Below are positions 1 to 9,575 of a stretch of DNA of 64,000 nt, in pieces; position 1 is the stretch's first letter; every line of letters begins with the position of its first letter. The position numbers and the translations under genes are program-made. Under the pieces are notes generated by a model. The model was given only the letters and a program-made list of their open reading frames with translations. It made no database searches and had not been told where the DNA came from. Origin of the DNA: Acanthosepion pharaonis (Eukaryota > Mollusca > Cephalopoda > Sepiida > Sepiidae); contig CAHIKZ030000583.1 in the NCBI GenBank assembly GCA_903632075.3, positions 1,507,501 through 1,571,500 of the forward strand, given 5' to 3'.

Positions 1-310
1 AGCCTCCTTCTTGTTTTCAAATGTTCTAAAAACTCATCGTTACTCACACGCTCGGTCCATGTTATCCTTAGCATCCTTCTGTTGAACTACATCTCTGTCG
101 TCTCAAGTTTCTTCTTCACCTGTGAAGAGACCGTCCAGGATTCGCTGCCGTAAAGATGGACAGATGTCCCGTAACAGCTCAGTACTCTTTTCTTTGTTAC
201 CAAAGAGATCCTACTGTCTCGCAATTCTCTGCCCAGCTTTTTGAATGCGTCTTTGGCAATTCCAATACGCCTACGGATCTCAGTGTCGCACTTAGCGCCC
301 TCTATCAAAC
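1..310 (-). pseudogene. LINE reverse-transcriptase C-terminal fragment, cut by window edge
   Basis: The minus-strand frame begins near 308 and reads a 73-residue stretch with the block ISLVTKKRVLSCYGTSVHLY followed by GSESWT and KKLETTEM. This is the region after the catalytic palm of reverse transcriptases in jockey/RTE-type non-LTR retrotransposons (family knowledge). A TAG stop follows EM at about 84-86. The same frame then continues with RRMLRITWTERVSNDEFL to the left edge, so the stop is a mutation inside a once longer frame. No catalytic YADD box lies in the window. A diverged homologue occurs at 31200-31775. It is a dead fragment; LINE class is confident, exact clade is not. Confidence 0.75.
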
Positions 311-1780
311 ACTCAGGGTCTTAAGGATGTAATTTATTCCTTGTTTTTCGTTTCAGAAACACAGTGTCTATTATACTCAAATCGTATAGTACACATGAGA
401 ATACGGTATTTAGTCCAGATAAGATGAAAGAAGAGTTTGCGTTCAGGCATTTCTCAAGGGTATTAATGTAAAATGCAAGTCAATGGTCGCCCGGTGGATT
501 TGAACTTCGTTCTCTGAATCTATAATTAACAATGGTGAGTTTTATACCATATGCATCTTACTCAGAATTCTACATGATTACCAATATTTGGCATGACGCT
601 AATCTAAATCCTAGTAAAATAAAAAAACTATCAATAAATTTATCAACATTCTGAATGAAGAATTTTTTTCTTTCTTGTATTTTTGATAGCAAATTTAGCG
701 ACAAATTACCTACATGGAAACAGAGTTAACACTATCTTGATGGAATAAATATATTTTTATACATTTCATATTGTTTTACCAAATCGGCAATTCAGTGTTG
801 ATCAAATTGATACCTTAGCTTTTGCTAAAAAGGAAATAGAAAAAAAAATATACACTTCATTAACTTTAATCACTCTAAAACGAAGCGTTTACATTTACCG
901 TTTCTTTTATCAAGGCCTCTTCGGGCGAATTTATGCCTAGAGATACGAAATGTCTAATAATAAACGCCATTGTAGATAGCGTCCATAAAGAAATCAAGGA
1001 AGCCTTGGCTTATGCACAAAATTAATCTCGATTTGAATTATATTACACTCAACGACTCGTCGGTGTGGATGAATATGCGTCGTAACAATGTGAATAATTT
1101 CTCAGTAACCCTGCACCATTTTAACAGTTGTTTCATAATTCCTAAAGCAACTGCACTGAGGTTTTGTTATTTTTACTGAAATAAACTCGTTTCAGTTGAA
1201 CAAAATTAAAAAAAAAAAACGTTATAAATAAACAGGTTTAAATAAATAAATAAATAAAATCTTGATCTATCTGGAAATATATTGCGGCGTTCTGTGTTAC
1301 AGTATATTATTTAATGGAGTAAAAGTCATTTTTTTTCCATTTATTCTTTTGTATAGAATAAATTCAATATTCGAGAGGAATGCCAAATTGTTTGAACACA
1401 AAATAAACGGGAAAGTATTAGATTGAACTTACACTAGTGGATATTTAATAAGCAAGTCTTAGATCCACAACTATTACCGGACACACAGAATCAAATTACA
1501 CACACACAAAAAACACATACATTAACCAACTTTACGCAAGAGTATTCTTCTTTAATGTGGAGGTTCAAATATTTATAGCTAGGATCAGCCATGTCTTTTA
1601 CAAAGGGCGGCCTAGACTAAATGCCTTCGTATGCCAATGATAACGAAAAAGTTTCGCTCGATATGATTCCTTATACATATTTAGAGATTCTTGATAAAAT
1701 CCAATCTGCAACATTACTGGCATCTCGGATTCAGTCAATTTCCCACCGGCGTAATATAGCTTCATTGTACATTTCTTTTA
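311..1780. other. Gene-free AT-rich stretch with one SINE-like block
   Basis: I see no coding frame with recognisable motifs. Apart from the SINE-like block at 470-600 it is AT-rich unique-looking sequence with short A and AAAT runs near 1208-1260 and a short CA-rich tract near 1498-1520. Confidence 0.5.
470..600 (-). mobile_element. Candidate tRNA-derived SINE fragment
   Basis: On the minus strand AGTTCAAATCC (496-506 reversed) matches the RNA polymerase III B-box consensus. It is followed by CACCGGGCGACC, a typical tRNA-like 3' context. A weak A-box-like TGGTATAAAACT lies about 40 nt upstream. No second copy was found here, so the SINE label rests on promoter resemblance only. Confidence 0.4.
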
Positions 1781-1786
1781 AATAAA

Positions 1787-2300
1787 TACTCTTATGGTAA
1801 TTTTTCTGATGTACTTGACACTATGGTACATAGATTTAATGAATTTTAAGAGCAGTACTTGATTGGCGGATAGGTCTCATCAGTTTTGTTGTGGTACGAT
1901 CCACCTAATTTACATAGTGGAGTACCGACCATATAAATATGGTTGGTACCGGGAAGACGGAGGAGGAAGAAGAGATCCAATTCAGAGACTCTGCCCGACT
2001 GCGACTAAGTCAACCCATTCTACAGGAACGGTCTTCCCAAGAATATACCAAACTATCTGTAAATATTATGTACACGTTCTTGTGTCAATACATTTTGTTT
2101 AAGTACATTTTGTGTTGTATTATTATTATTCCATGCTTTATTCAAGTTTCAACAAGTTTATAGTTGAAATGGCTAGATGTAAGCGTAAATTCTTAGCTAA
2201 CAGTTTCTTTTCTAGAACTTCTCTCTTTGATGTAATCACTTCCAGCTTCCTGCTTTCCAGTGAACTTTGATCTTCAAAAATTTAAATGCAATGACAGCTG
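1787..2300 (+). repeat. Unclassified dispersed repeat, copy 1 (interrupted by a solo LTR)
   Basis: Two blocks, 1787-1886 and about 2155-2300, match the uninterrupted copy at 2391-2630. Shared landmarks are TTTAATGAAT..AAG.GCAGTACTTGATTG, TCTCATCA, ATGGCTAGATG and CTTCAAAAATTTAAATGCAAT. The interruption at 1887-2154 is the solo LTR annotated separately. I could not assign the repeat to a class. Confidence 0.6.
1887..2154 (+). mobile_element. Solo LTR 1, nested in the dispersed repeat
   Basis: This 268-bp block starts TGTTG and ends CAACA, the TG..CA inverted termini of LTR retrotransposons. It is flanked on both sides by AGTTT (1882-1886 and 2155-2159), a 5-bp target-site duplication typical of Ty3/gypsy and related elements. 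Removing it restores the repeat seen at 2391-2630, which independently confirms the boundaries. A TATA-like ATATAAATAT lies near 1930-1943. No gag or pol sequence adjoins it, so it is a solo LTR left by LTR-LTR recombination. Orientation is inferred. Confidence 0.8.
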
Positions 2301-2390
2301 TTATCTTCTGTCGTCTTGATTACTCTAATATTGTTCTAGCTCCTTAATAAATCTATTTTCTTATTCTTTCACAATGAGTAATCCCTTGGG

Positions 2391-2630
2391 TAAACTCTCA
2401 TGGTAATTGTTTCTGGTAAATGTTCTATGGTGCCTAGATTTAATGAATATAAGCGCAGTACTTGATTGACGGCGAGATCTCATCATTTTACAGTTAAAAT
2501 GGCTAGATGCAACTGCAAGTTCTATGTTAATATATTCTTCTGTCACTCTATTCTCTTACGGCTTATTGCTTCCAAGTCAATTTTAGCTTCAAAAATTTAA
2601 ATGCAATATCAATTTTTATCTTCTATCGTC
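2391..2630 (+). repeat. Unclassified dispersed repeat, copy 2 (uninterrupted)
   Basis: Direct repeat of copy 1 about 600 bp upstream, sharing ATGGTAAT, TAGATTTAATGAAT, GCAGTACTTGATTG, ATGGCTAGATG and CTTCAAAAATTTAAATGC. It lacks the LTR insertion and so serves as the empty-site allele for copy 1. Confidence 0.6.
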
Positions 2631-2799
2631 TTAATATTTTTTATTTTCTTGTCTTTCATTAAGAGTGATCTTTGTTCTCATATTCTGTAAAAATCTGTAA
2701 CAACTTGCATCTTGGCGGTTTTATCTCTTTATTTGGAGTGAACTGATTTATGTAAAGTACAGTGGAAATCGTTATCTATCCTACATAACATCATAATAT

Positions 2800-2819
2800 T
2801 GTTATGGGATTTTACCAAT

Positions 2820-2862
<43 letters not shown>

Positions 2863-3158
2863 GACTATTCCATACTTAATAAATATTGCGCCTCAGTAGT
2901 AGGCGAGGAGCCAGTCGTTCAAGTCGAGTCAAGAGTCGAGTCAGAGGCAGTCCGAAACAGAGTCGCGTTCAGACAATTACTGCAAGACATTGGAATAGTG
3001 ATACTGGTCGAGACTACATTGTTCTCTCTACTAAACCTGCTTTTTCGTACTAACACTTTCTACTTCTCTGTATATATTCCTGTTTCCTGTTTGTAATATA
3101 TCTGTGTTATTCCATACCTGTGTCGAGTTCTTCTTTATTGGTTCTACGGACCATAACA
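2800..3158 (+). mobile_element. Solo LTR 2 with target-site duplication
   Basis: This 359-bp block has 8-bp inverted termini TGTTATGG / CCATAACA. It is flanked by AATAT at 2795-2799 and 3159-3163, a 5-bp target-site duplication. It contains an (AAT)n run at 2820-2861 and an AATAAA signal near 2877. The 3' part is pyrimidine-rich and ends GGTTCTACGGACCATAACA, the usual look of a Ty3/gypsy-type LTR end. No internal retroviral-like region adjoins it. Short open frames across it are incidental. Confidence 0.8.
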
Positions 3159-3595
3159 AATATTGACATTTTACACTCACAGAACCTAATTCAATAACCC
3201 TCTCATTTGAGTGACCGGTTTCTTCAATTCTTCTATGTCCCCCGTGGTCTTCATTAGGACTTCTAACCTTAGATCCGTATTCTATCAGTTGGTCAATATC
3301 GGTTTTCATCGGTCGACCTCTTTCTTGTTTACGCTCCCGTAAGTGTACTTAACAACGCTTCTTTCCTCCTCCACATGCAACAAAAAAATCACAGTCGCAC
3401 TTCGCCGTTTGTTTGTACGGGAAAAACATTACATTTTTATTTTTATCATTTTATCCCCCCCTCCCACAAGCAAGGCAATAAAGGCTCTAAGACACAAGTA
3501 CTTACTGAGTGTGAAAGAATATTAATAAAAGCACAGTATTAAGGAAAGAGAACAATAAAAGAACAGGAGTTAGTAACATAACGATTGACATTGCA
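3159..3595. other. Flank of solo LTR 2; no recognised gene
   Basis: A minus-strand frame at 3031-3309 reads through this flank into the LTR. Since the LTR has a clean target-site duplication, the frame crosses an insertion boundary and is not a gene. Nothing else is recognised. Confidence 0.45.
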
Positions 3596-3830
3596 TTTAG
3601 ATTTTTGAAGATCGGTGTTGACTTGGAAGCAAGAAGCCAGAAGCGAGTTCTCGGAGAGAGAAATTCGAGAGAAGAAATTGTTAGCAGAGAACTTACGGTG
3701 GCCTCTAACCATTACAATTGTAATATGATGAGAGCTTGCCGCCAATCTAGCAACGCGTTTAAATCCATAGAATCTAGTTACCATAGACGAAAGTTCCTCA
3801 GAGCTATTACCATGAAAATATTTATAAAAA
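3596..3830 (-). repeat. Unclassified dispersed repeat, copy 3 (inverted)
   Basis: Read on the minus strand it matches copies 1 and 2: ATGGTAA..CTATGG, TAGATTGGCGGC, CTCTCATCAT, TAATGG and CTTCAAAAATC at the end. It is followed by an (AAT)n run at 3838-3865. Confidence 0.55.
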
Positions 3831-3837
3831 AACAAAT

Positions 3838-4581
3838 TAATAATAATAATAATAATAATAATAATCAGAAACACACTGAAAAATTGTGTTATCTGAAATG
3901 AAGATTATGTGATAAATATCCCAAGAAAATGGATCATCTTATATCAGGTTGCAACGTGTTACCACCCACTGAATACAATACTCGACAGGAGAGAGAATCT
4001 CAATATAGGCATTGGAAAATATGCCACTTTTACGGGAAGGAAACTGCAAGAAACTGGTATGAACATCACCCTGACCAGGTTACAGAGATAGAACCTGTAA
4101 CAATTTTATGGGACTTTACACACAGAACCCCACCCCCACAAAAAACCCAAAACAACCAAAGCTAATTGCACAGACATCGAGATTAGTGACCGCAATGACA
4201 ATTTGTGCTTCCATATTGCCATAACATTCCTGCAGACTGCAATGTATCTTTGAAGGTCTTTAAAAACGCTATCAAAATACAAGGATCGTTGAAATCGAAA
4301 TCTCAAAAATATGACAATCCCAGTTGTAGCTGGAGTCCTCGAATTGATTGGAAAAGATTTCAATAGATTCATGAAGGAATTCTTGGTAGACCGTGACTTA
4401 AAGAAATACAAAAAAAAATATTCTCACGAGTACAGCCCACACCTTATGAAGTGCTTTATCTATTTAAAATATGTGTGCTTTTTTTTTAAATTGTTCAGTG
4501 GAAAATGTCATGATGCCATTTCTGACCTTAAGTCTCTGGTCGAAACCCGTAAATTAATGACTATACACCAGAACTTAAAGG

Positions 4582-4623
<42 letters not shown>
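3838..4623. repeat. (AAT)n runs with gene-free sequence between
   Basis: (AAT)n occupies 3838-3865 and 4583-4623. Between them the short open frames on both strands show no family motif. I see no other feature. Confidence 0.6.
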
Positions 4624-5600
4624 TATAATAACTTGGGTTAGATCACTCAGATGTTCCTTCCTGATTGATTTCAGCGTTGTACGATTGTCTTAAACGATCT
4701 TTTCGGATTTCTGGATGTGTCCAATCCAACTGATTTTAAATTATCAAGTTACAGACTATACGCTAGGATTTTTGGAATTCTACACCAAGGCAATATTATC
4801 ACACAACCTGCACAGTTAGACGAGATTTCATCTTTCCATGTTTAGTCATTTGGTAATTATCGCTTGTGAAATCTCTGATTGTACGTTCAAAATATTGCGT
4901 TCTTTATTTGTCCACATTGTTCTTACTCTGCCATCCAATGAAAGCAACAAACATTAATAAATACTAAGATATCCAGCACCCACGTAAGTAAAAAAATAAA
5001 TAAAAGGAATTATATACTATATTAAATCTAGTATATCTAATTCAATCATTCGTAACGACTCTTCACCATCTACTAACATGTTGCAGAAAGCAGCATTGTT
5101 TATACATTTAAATGTCCTCTCAGAGATTGTAACTCCAACGTTAAAAATAATGTTTATGTTAGACACACTACGACAAAGTTTTCCCGGCGGCTGAGTTTTC
5201 ATTTGAATGATATGCTTAACATTTCTAAACTTTTACAACAGCATACCTGTCCACATTCGAAGATAAGAAAAATTCTTGTTGAAAATCTATAATTTTCATG
5301 AAAATTATAAGCTGAAACTAAAAAGTCTCGAAACTATCTATATTAACAAATTAAAACAAAATCAATTAAGAATACAGCACACAAGCTTTAAAATATCTAA
5401 AATAGTTTATATATCAAAGATTTCAATTTCTTACAAACACTGGACAGACCATACTTAGTTATCGGCCCTGATGTGTTGTCACTCGATCAAGACATGACAG
5501 AATTGAATAGACACCAAGATAAATTTTATTTTTAATTTTTTTTTAATAACCAAGATAAATTAACTTAGATTATTTGATTAAAATTGCAGATAACAATACT
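4624..5600. other. Gene-free stretch before the Tc1 element
   Basis: AT-rich sequence without recognisable domains. Its last part probably includes the 5' untranslated end of the Tc1 element, but I could not define a terminal inverted repeat. Confidence 0.4.
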
Positions 5601-5605
5601 GGAAC

Positions 5606-6500
5606 ATGCCACGAACCAAAGGAGCATCAGACTTATCCGAATTTCAGCGAGGACGTATCGTGGGCCAATATGAAGGTGGTCTTAATCAAAGAAAAATATC
5701 TGAAAATCTTTCAATACCCCTTTCTACTGTTAATAGAGTCATCGTACAATTCATCAGAGAGGGTAAGAAGTGCACAAAACCTCATCCAGGCCACCCTGGT
5801 CCCTCTGAAAGAACCATGCGACTTGTCGAAAGAAATGTTGAACAGGATCCAGGTTGCAAGGCCTCTGACGTAGCAAAACAAGTTGATGTCAGTCCCAGAA
5901 CAGCTGTCATGTATCTTCACAAGCTGGGCTACTATGGCAGAGCTGCGAGCAGGAAACTACTTCTCCGTCCAGCCAATATCAAATGCAGAAAGGATTGGCA
6001 TTATTTTCCGACAGTGGAAGAGTATGGGTATGGAGACTCTGTAATCAAAAGTTTGATTTAAAAACACTGCAGCCAACGGTGAAACATGGCGGCCTTTCAG
6101 TAATGGTATAGGGTGCAATTTGGAGTGATGGTCGCTCAGAGCTTGTGGAGTGTGAAGGAAACATTAATTCAACCAAATATGTTTCTATATTAAAGAAAGG
6201 GCTCCTTCCAATATTCTCAAGTAGTAAAATGAGCAAAGTTGACACCCTATTTATGGAAGATGGAGCTCCATGTCACACTGCTCAAGCAACACAACATTGG
6301 TTGAGACAAAATGGGATCAATAAACATTGGTTGAGTCAATCCCCGGATAAATATTGGATATTAGATCAAAAAACTTCAAAAAGAACAGGGAGCCATGGCC
6401 AAGCCCTGAATCCCCGGTCAAACATGGCAAGAAATCCCTCAAGATGATATTTGAACATCTCTAGCATGCCTAGAAGGGTCCTTGCTAGAATTGTTATTAA
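5606..6500 (+). pseudogene. Tc1-like transposase, decayed
   Basis: The first frame (ATG at 5606) gives a paired helix-turn-helix DNA-binding region typical of Tc1: LSEFQRGRIVGQYEGG and KISENLSIPLSTVNRVI in residues 10-50, then a GHPGPSERT linker and a second HTH around SDVAKQVDVSPRTAV. The catalytic half follows in shifted frames. FSD near 6010 carries the first catalytic Asp and runs directly into GRVWVWR, suggesting a small deletion. LQPTVKHGG..SVMV is interrupted by TAG at 6109-6111 where the family has Trp. MEDGAPCHTA at about 6250-6285 holds the second Asp. The third acidic residue (NPIENLW-type block) is not recognisable, but a C-terminal MPRRVLA follows near 6465. Normal members have about 340 residues in one frame; this copy is dead. 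Confidence 0.9.
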
Positions 6501-6576
6501 ATTTATGACGATTTATAATTATTTCATTTGTATAAATTACATGTTTAATAAAATAAACGGTTTCTGTGTATATTCA

Positions 6577-6583
<7 letters not shown>

Positions 6584-6630
<47 letters not shown>

Positions 6631-6638
6631 TTTTAAAA

Positions 6639-6692
<54 letters not shown>
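6584..6692. repeat. (TA)n double tract
   Basis: Two (TA)n runs (about 6584-6628 and 6648-6692) separated by a short non-repetitive linker, just downstream of the Tc1 remnant. Tyr/Ile-rich open frames across them are repeat translations. Confidence 0.9.
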
Positions 6693-6694
<2 letters not shown>

Positions 6695-6734
6695 TATAAG
6701 GGATAGACTATATAAATATGAGGTAGACATTCAA

Positions 6735-6890
6735 CATCCAGCAGCGAGAGTCTGTTTCATGCCTAAACGCAGTCGACATGACAATAGCATAAAGCAAGTC
6801 AGGCGACATGATATGTATCTAATAATGAACGTTCGAAGAGAAAGTGACTGAATTAATGTGAAAATGAATAAACATGAATCATAATATAAA
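6735..6890 (+). repeat. Unclassified dispersed repeat G, copy 1
   Basis: Shares GGCGACATGAT, GTATCTAATAA.GAACG and TGAATTAATGTG with 8035-8205. Its first part (GTCTGTTTCATGCCTAAACGC near 6749) also resembles the core of foldback family F at 15.3 and 18.5 kb, so these families may be related. Confidence 0.5.
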
Positions 6891-8034
6891 TGCAATATAG
6901 AAACTATGAACTGTAATTTAGTATTGCGGATAAGTAGTTTCATATAGAATAGGCTGCGTTAGTAGCAGTTTCACACAATACTGCACGTTGGTACGCAATC
7001 CAAGTCGTTAAGCTACACAACGGAAGCACGTTTTTAAATAGCTTTGTCTGATCGAATGTTTAGCTTTTCGTCAAACCCATTCTACCCGGCTATATAGGAG
7101 CGCTTTCTCAGGCCAATGGTTATAATAGGGTTGACCGAAAAACATATGTAGATCCTAATGAAGATTTTAATTCTTATAACCTGAAGAAGCTGCAGATTCA
7201 AAAACGAAGAACAGATTGAAATAAAATAAAATGGATTGCTTTCAAAAGCAGAAAAAAATGGCTATCACATGTAACTCGAAGATAAATTAGTGACATGATC
7301 AACGTGGTCACATTCCACATTATTTCGAACAAAATGTTAGAAAGGAAGCTACCATCCGTACTCGAACACTTCTTGGACTAGAGAAAACTATCTTCCAGAA
7401 TACCATTTCCATTATCAAAATCATTGTATATTAAGTGTACAGCGAGAAATTAAATCATTTGTGCAGAAGAATAAAGGTTGGCTCCTATGCCGTCGAATAG
7501 ACATACGTTTATGTAATCATTAGTTTAGAACTTGACAAAAGTTTAAGATTGTTTTATATATCTGCTGCTGGCCCTATTCACAACAGTGAATCAATTACGG
7601 GAGAAATATTTTTTTACGCAGTTGTTGTAGGAGAAGATCTGGAAGCTGGAAGGGAGCTCAAGATTTCAGAGGTCACCACTTATCCACTTTTGTGTGAGTT
7701 TGCTCCCGAAAGGACGTTCTCCTGGTTGAGCTTATGCCATTATGCCGTCAATCAGTTACAGCTGTTGTCAGCTAGTGATAGTTTCTTACACGTAAGGTGA
7801 GAGGCCAACTAAGATGGTGCCCTTTATTCAGTGGGAAAGTGCACAGTACCCTAAACACGGGGATATTTAGGAACATCATTTGACTTCCATGAACGGCTGA
7901 ATTGTAAAGGCAATTTCTTTAACATCCCTCTCCGTTTACGACTAGCTACAAATATCCCTCAATGCCATTCTTTGTTTCGTCCTCTCTATTTCCTATAGCA
8001 TTCGTGGTGTCCGTTCACCTTCTGTAATTCTTTA
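6891..8034. other. Gene-free stretch
   Basis: No convincing gene. An 83-codon frame at 7549-7800 has no recognisable domain and no supporting context. CCTGAAGAAGCTGCAGATTC near 7181 resembles the 3' end of some Penelope-like elements but nothing coding adjoins it. Confidence 0.4.
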
Positions 8035-8205
8035 ACCTGACAAGGGTATAAAGCCAATCGGGCGACATGATGAGTATCTAATAACGAACGGTCGAGGAGA
8101 ATGTGATGTTAGCCGACATTGGTTAAAATATTTACGACGCCTGGTGCATCTGAACTGAATTAATGTGCAACTTCAAAGCCGAAAGAATCATGAACATAAA
8201 AGATT
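8035..8205 (+). repeat. Unclassified dispersed repeat G, copy 2
   Basis: Matches 6780-6885 through GGCGACATGAT, GTATCTAATAACGAACG, GAGAA.GTGA and TGAATTAATGTG, and extends further 3' with AGAATCATGAACATAA. Confidence 0.5.
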
Positions 8206-8305
8206 GGCTCGATGACTGCGCTGGCATGTACTCGATATTGTTAATAATTCAGGTAAATATACTATAAGGACAGATATGTCGAGCAATAAAAAGAAAGAAA
8301 AGGAA

Positions 8306-8307
8306 AA

Positions 8308-8338
<31 letters not shown>

Positions 8339-8392
8339 TGGACAGATGTAGATAGAGAGACATGGACAGAATGAGGTAAATATGAACAGAAT

Positions 8393-8426
<34 letters not shown>

Positions 8427-8509
8427 TAAACAGACTGTGGTACATAGATATGAGCAGAATGTGGGAGATAGATAGATACATGTGGACAGAGGGAGATATA
8501 TATGAACGA

Positions 8510-8561
<52 letters not shown>
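8306..8561. repeat. (GATA)n runs followed by (TA)n
   Basis: Interrupted (GATA)n at about 8306-8475, then (TA)n at about 8514-8561. The (TA)n abuts the 3' end of SINE-A, as also seen for SINE-B. Confidence 0.9.
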
Positions 8562-8564
<3 letters not shown>

Positions 8565-8706
8565 CATCCACAGACAGACGGTTTCGCTGTATCACAGCTC
8601 ATCAGTATGTCTAGACGTCCGGTTGCCTCTAGCTAGGATTGAAACCCCACTAAATTGGCGTCAGTCGGAGATTCTACCACTAATTCGTTGGTGCACGGCA
8701 GGGATG

Positions 8707-8712
<6 letters not shown>
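8562..8712 (-). mobile_element. tRNA-derived SINE, copy A (5' truncated)
   Basis: On the minus strand it has a tRNA-like head with a B box (GGTTTCAATCC), the diagnostic GTCTAGACAT block, then a hammerhead-like segment at 8568-8609 and a GATGAAAATA end running into (TA)n. The 5' part is replaced by (GATA)n at 8706-8746. It is the same family as copies B, C and D. Confidence 0.75.
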
Positions 8713-8746
<34 letters not shown>

Positions 8747-8875
8747 AGATACGAACTGCCATAGATAGATAGATAGTTTTGAACTCAAATAGATACCTAC
8801 TAACTTTGTTAAGAAAGGTGAAATGGGGAAAAATCCTGGCCGTAGATTAATATTTGGGTAATATTCTATGGCGGC

Positions 8876-9292
8876 AAATCCATTCTGGATATACTAAGAT
8901 CTTCAATCACTAATAGCAATAATATTTCTGAAGCAGGCATTTATAAAATAAAATGTCAAAACTGTTCCTCCCAGTACATTGGAGAAACAAGTAGAAGTTT
9001 AAAAAACGCATTCATAAGCACAAAAGAGACCTCACAAAAAACAAATTTAGCTAATTCACTAGTCATACATAGAAATAAATTCAACCATAATTTTGATTTT
9101 AAAAATGCTACACTCATAAAAAAAGAAAATAACTCATTCAGAAGGAAAATTCTAGAGAGTGCTGCCATAGAATATTACCCAAATATTAATCTACGCCCAA
9201 AGTTTTTCCCCATTTCAACTTTCTTAACAAAATTACTGCTCTCACAAACAAACGTACACAACAGATACATTAAATCAAAAGAAAATGGTTGA
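8876..9292 (+). pseudogene. GIY-YIG endonuclease domain of a Penelope-like element
   Basis: The frame reads ..NISEAGIYKIKCQNC then YIGETSRSL, with GIY at 8936-8944, a Cys pair at 8954 and 8963, and YIG at 8975-8983. NSLVIHRNKFNHNFDF and RRKILESAAIEYYPNINLR follow, ending with TGA at 9290-9292. This is the C-terminal nuclease of Penelope-like elements, which nicks DNA during integration (family knowledge). It lacks an ATG and the upstream reverse transcriptase. The segment just after SLKN is read in a neighbouring frame: two compensating indels replace the expected basic R..H stretch that carries the catalytic Arg. The product would be inactive, although the frame is open end to end. Confidence 0.85.
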
Positions 9293-9460
9293 ATACATCA
9301 ACACAGATATAATGACAATATTTTCTACACGTGACAAATACTGACGATATTTTCAGTTAACAATATGAAAATAGCATTCTCTACATTCCAGTTACTAAGA
9401 ACATTCTGTTTTTTTTTTGTTTTTATTAGTTACCTTGTTCAATTAGATTCATTTCGCATT

Positions 9461-9501
9461 TTGCTTTGATAAAGTCCACATTGGACGAAACGCGTCAGCA
9501 A
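9461..9501 (+). ncRNA. Hammerhead-ribozyme motif in Penelope 3' region
   Basis: Stem I pairs TTGCT (9461-9465) with AGCAA (9497-9501). The core TTGATAA (9466-9472) is followed by stem II GTCC (9473-9476) / GGAC (9483-9486). GAA (9487-9489) leads into stem III, A-C / G-U with a two-base loop, and the GTC cleavage triplet ends at 9496. The core departs from CUGAUGA by C3 to U and G8 to A, which would still pair with each other. Hammerheads of this minimal form are known from Penelope-like elements. The complete geometry is visible; activity is doubtful because of the core changes. Confidence 0.75.
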
Positions 9502-9529
9502 TTACTAGTTTTCCTATTGTCATTTTTTT

Positions 9530-9533
<4 letters not shown>

Positions 9534-9573
<40 letters not shown>
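9534..9573. repeat. (TA)n between Penelope end and SINE-B
   Basis: Uninterrupted TA dinucleotide tract joining the 3' side of the Penelope fragment to the 3' tail of the oppositely oriented SINE-B. Confidence 0.9.

Positions 9574-9575
<2 letters not shown>

Larger units (their letters stand above)
8801..9532 (+). mobile_element. Penelope-like retroelement, 3' fragment with inverted terminal arm
   Basis: The fragment contains the GIY-YIG nuclease frame (8876-9292), a 3' untranslated part, a hammerhead motif (9461-9501) and ends near the (TA)n at 9534. Positions 8801-8875 are an inverted copy of 9161-9235, which lies within the C-terminal coding end; the arms are 75 nt with few mismatches. Penelope-like elements are known for complex, partly inverted terminal arrangements, so this is probably an integration structure. 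No reverse-transcriptase domain is present. Confidence 0.8.

Noticed and set aside
6545..6730. Tyr/Ile-rich open frames over (TA)n tracts here and at many other places
   Set aside because: They translate dinucleotide repeats directly; both strands are open and no domain exists.
8060..8100. CATGATGAGTATCTAATAACGA as a hammerhead in repeat G
   Set aside because: C3 and A15.1 are changed and stems I and II do not pair.
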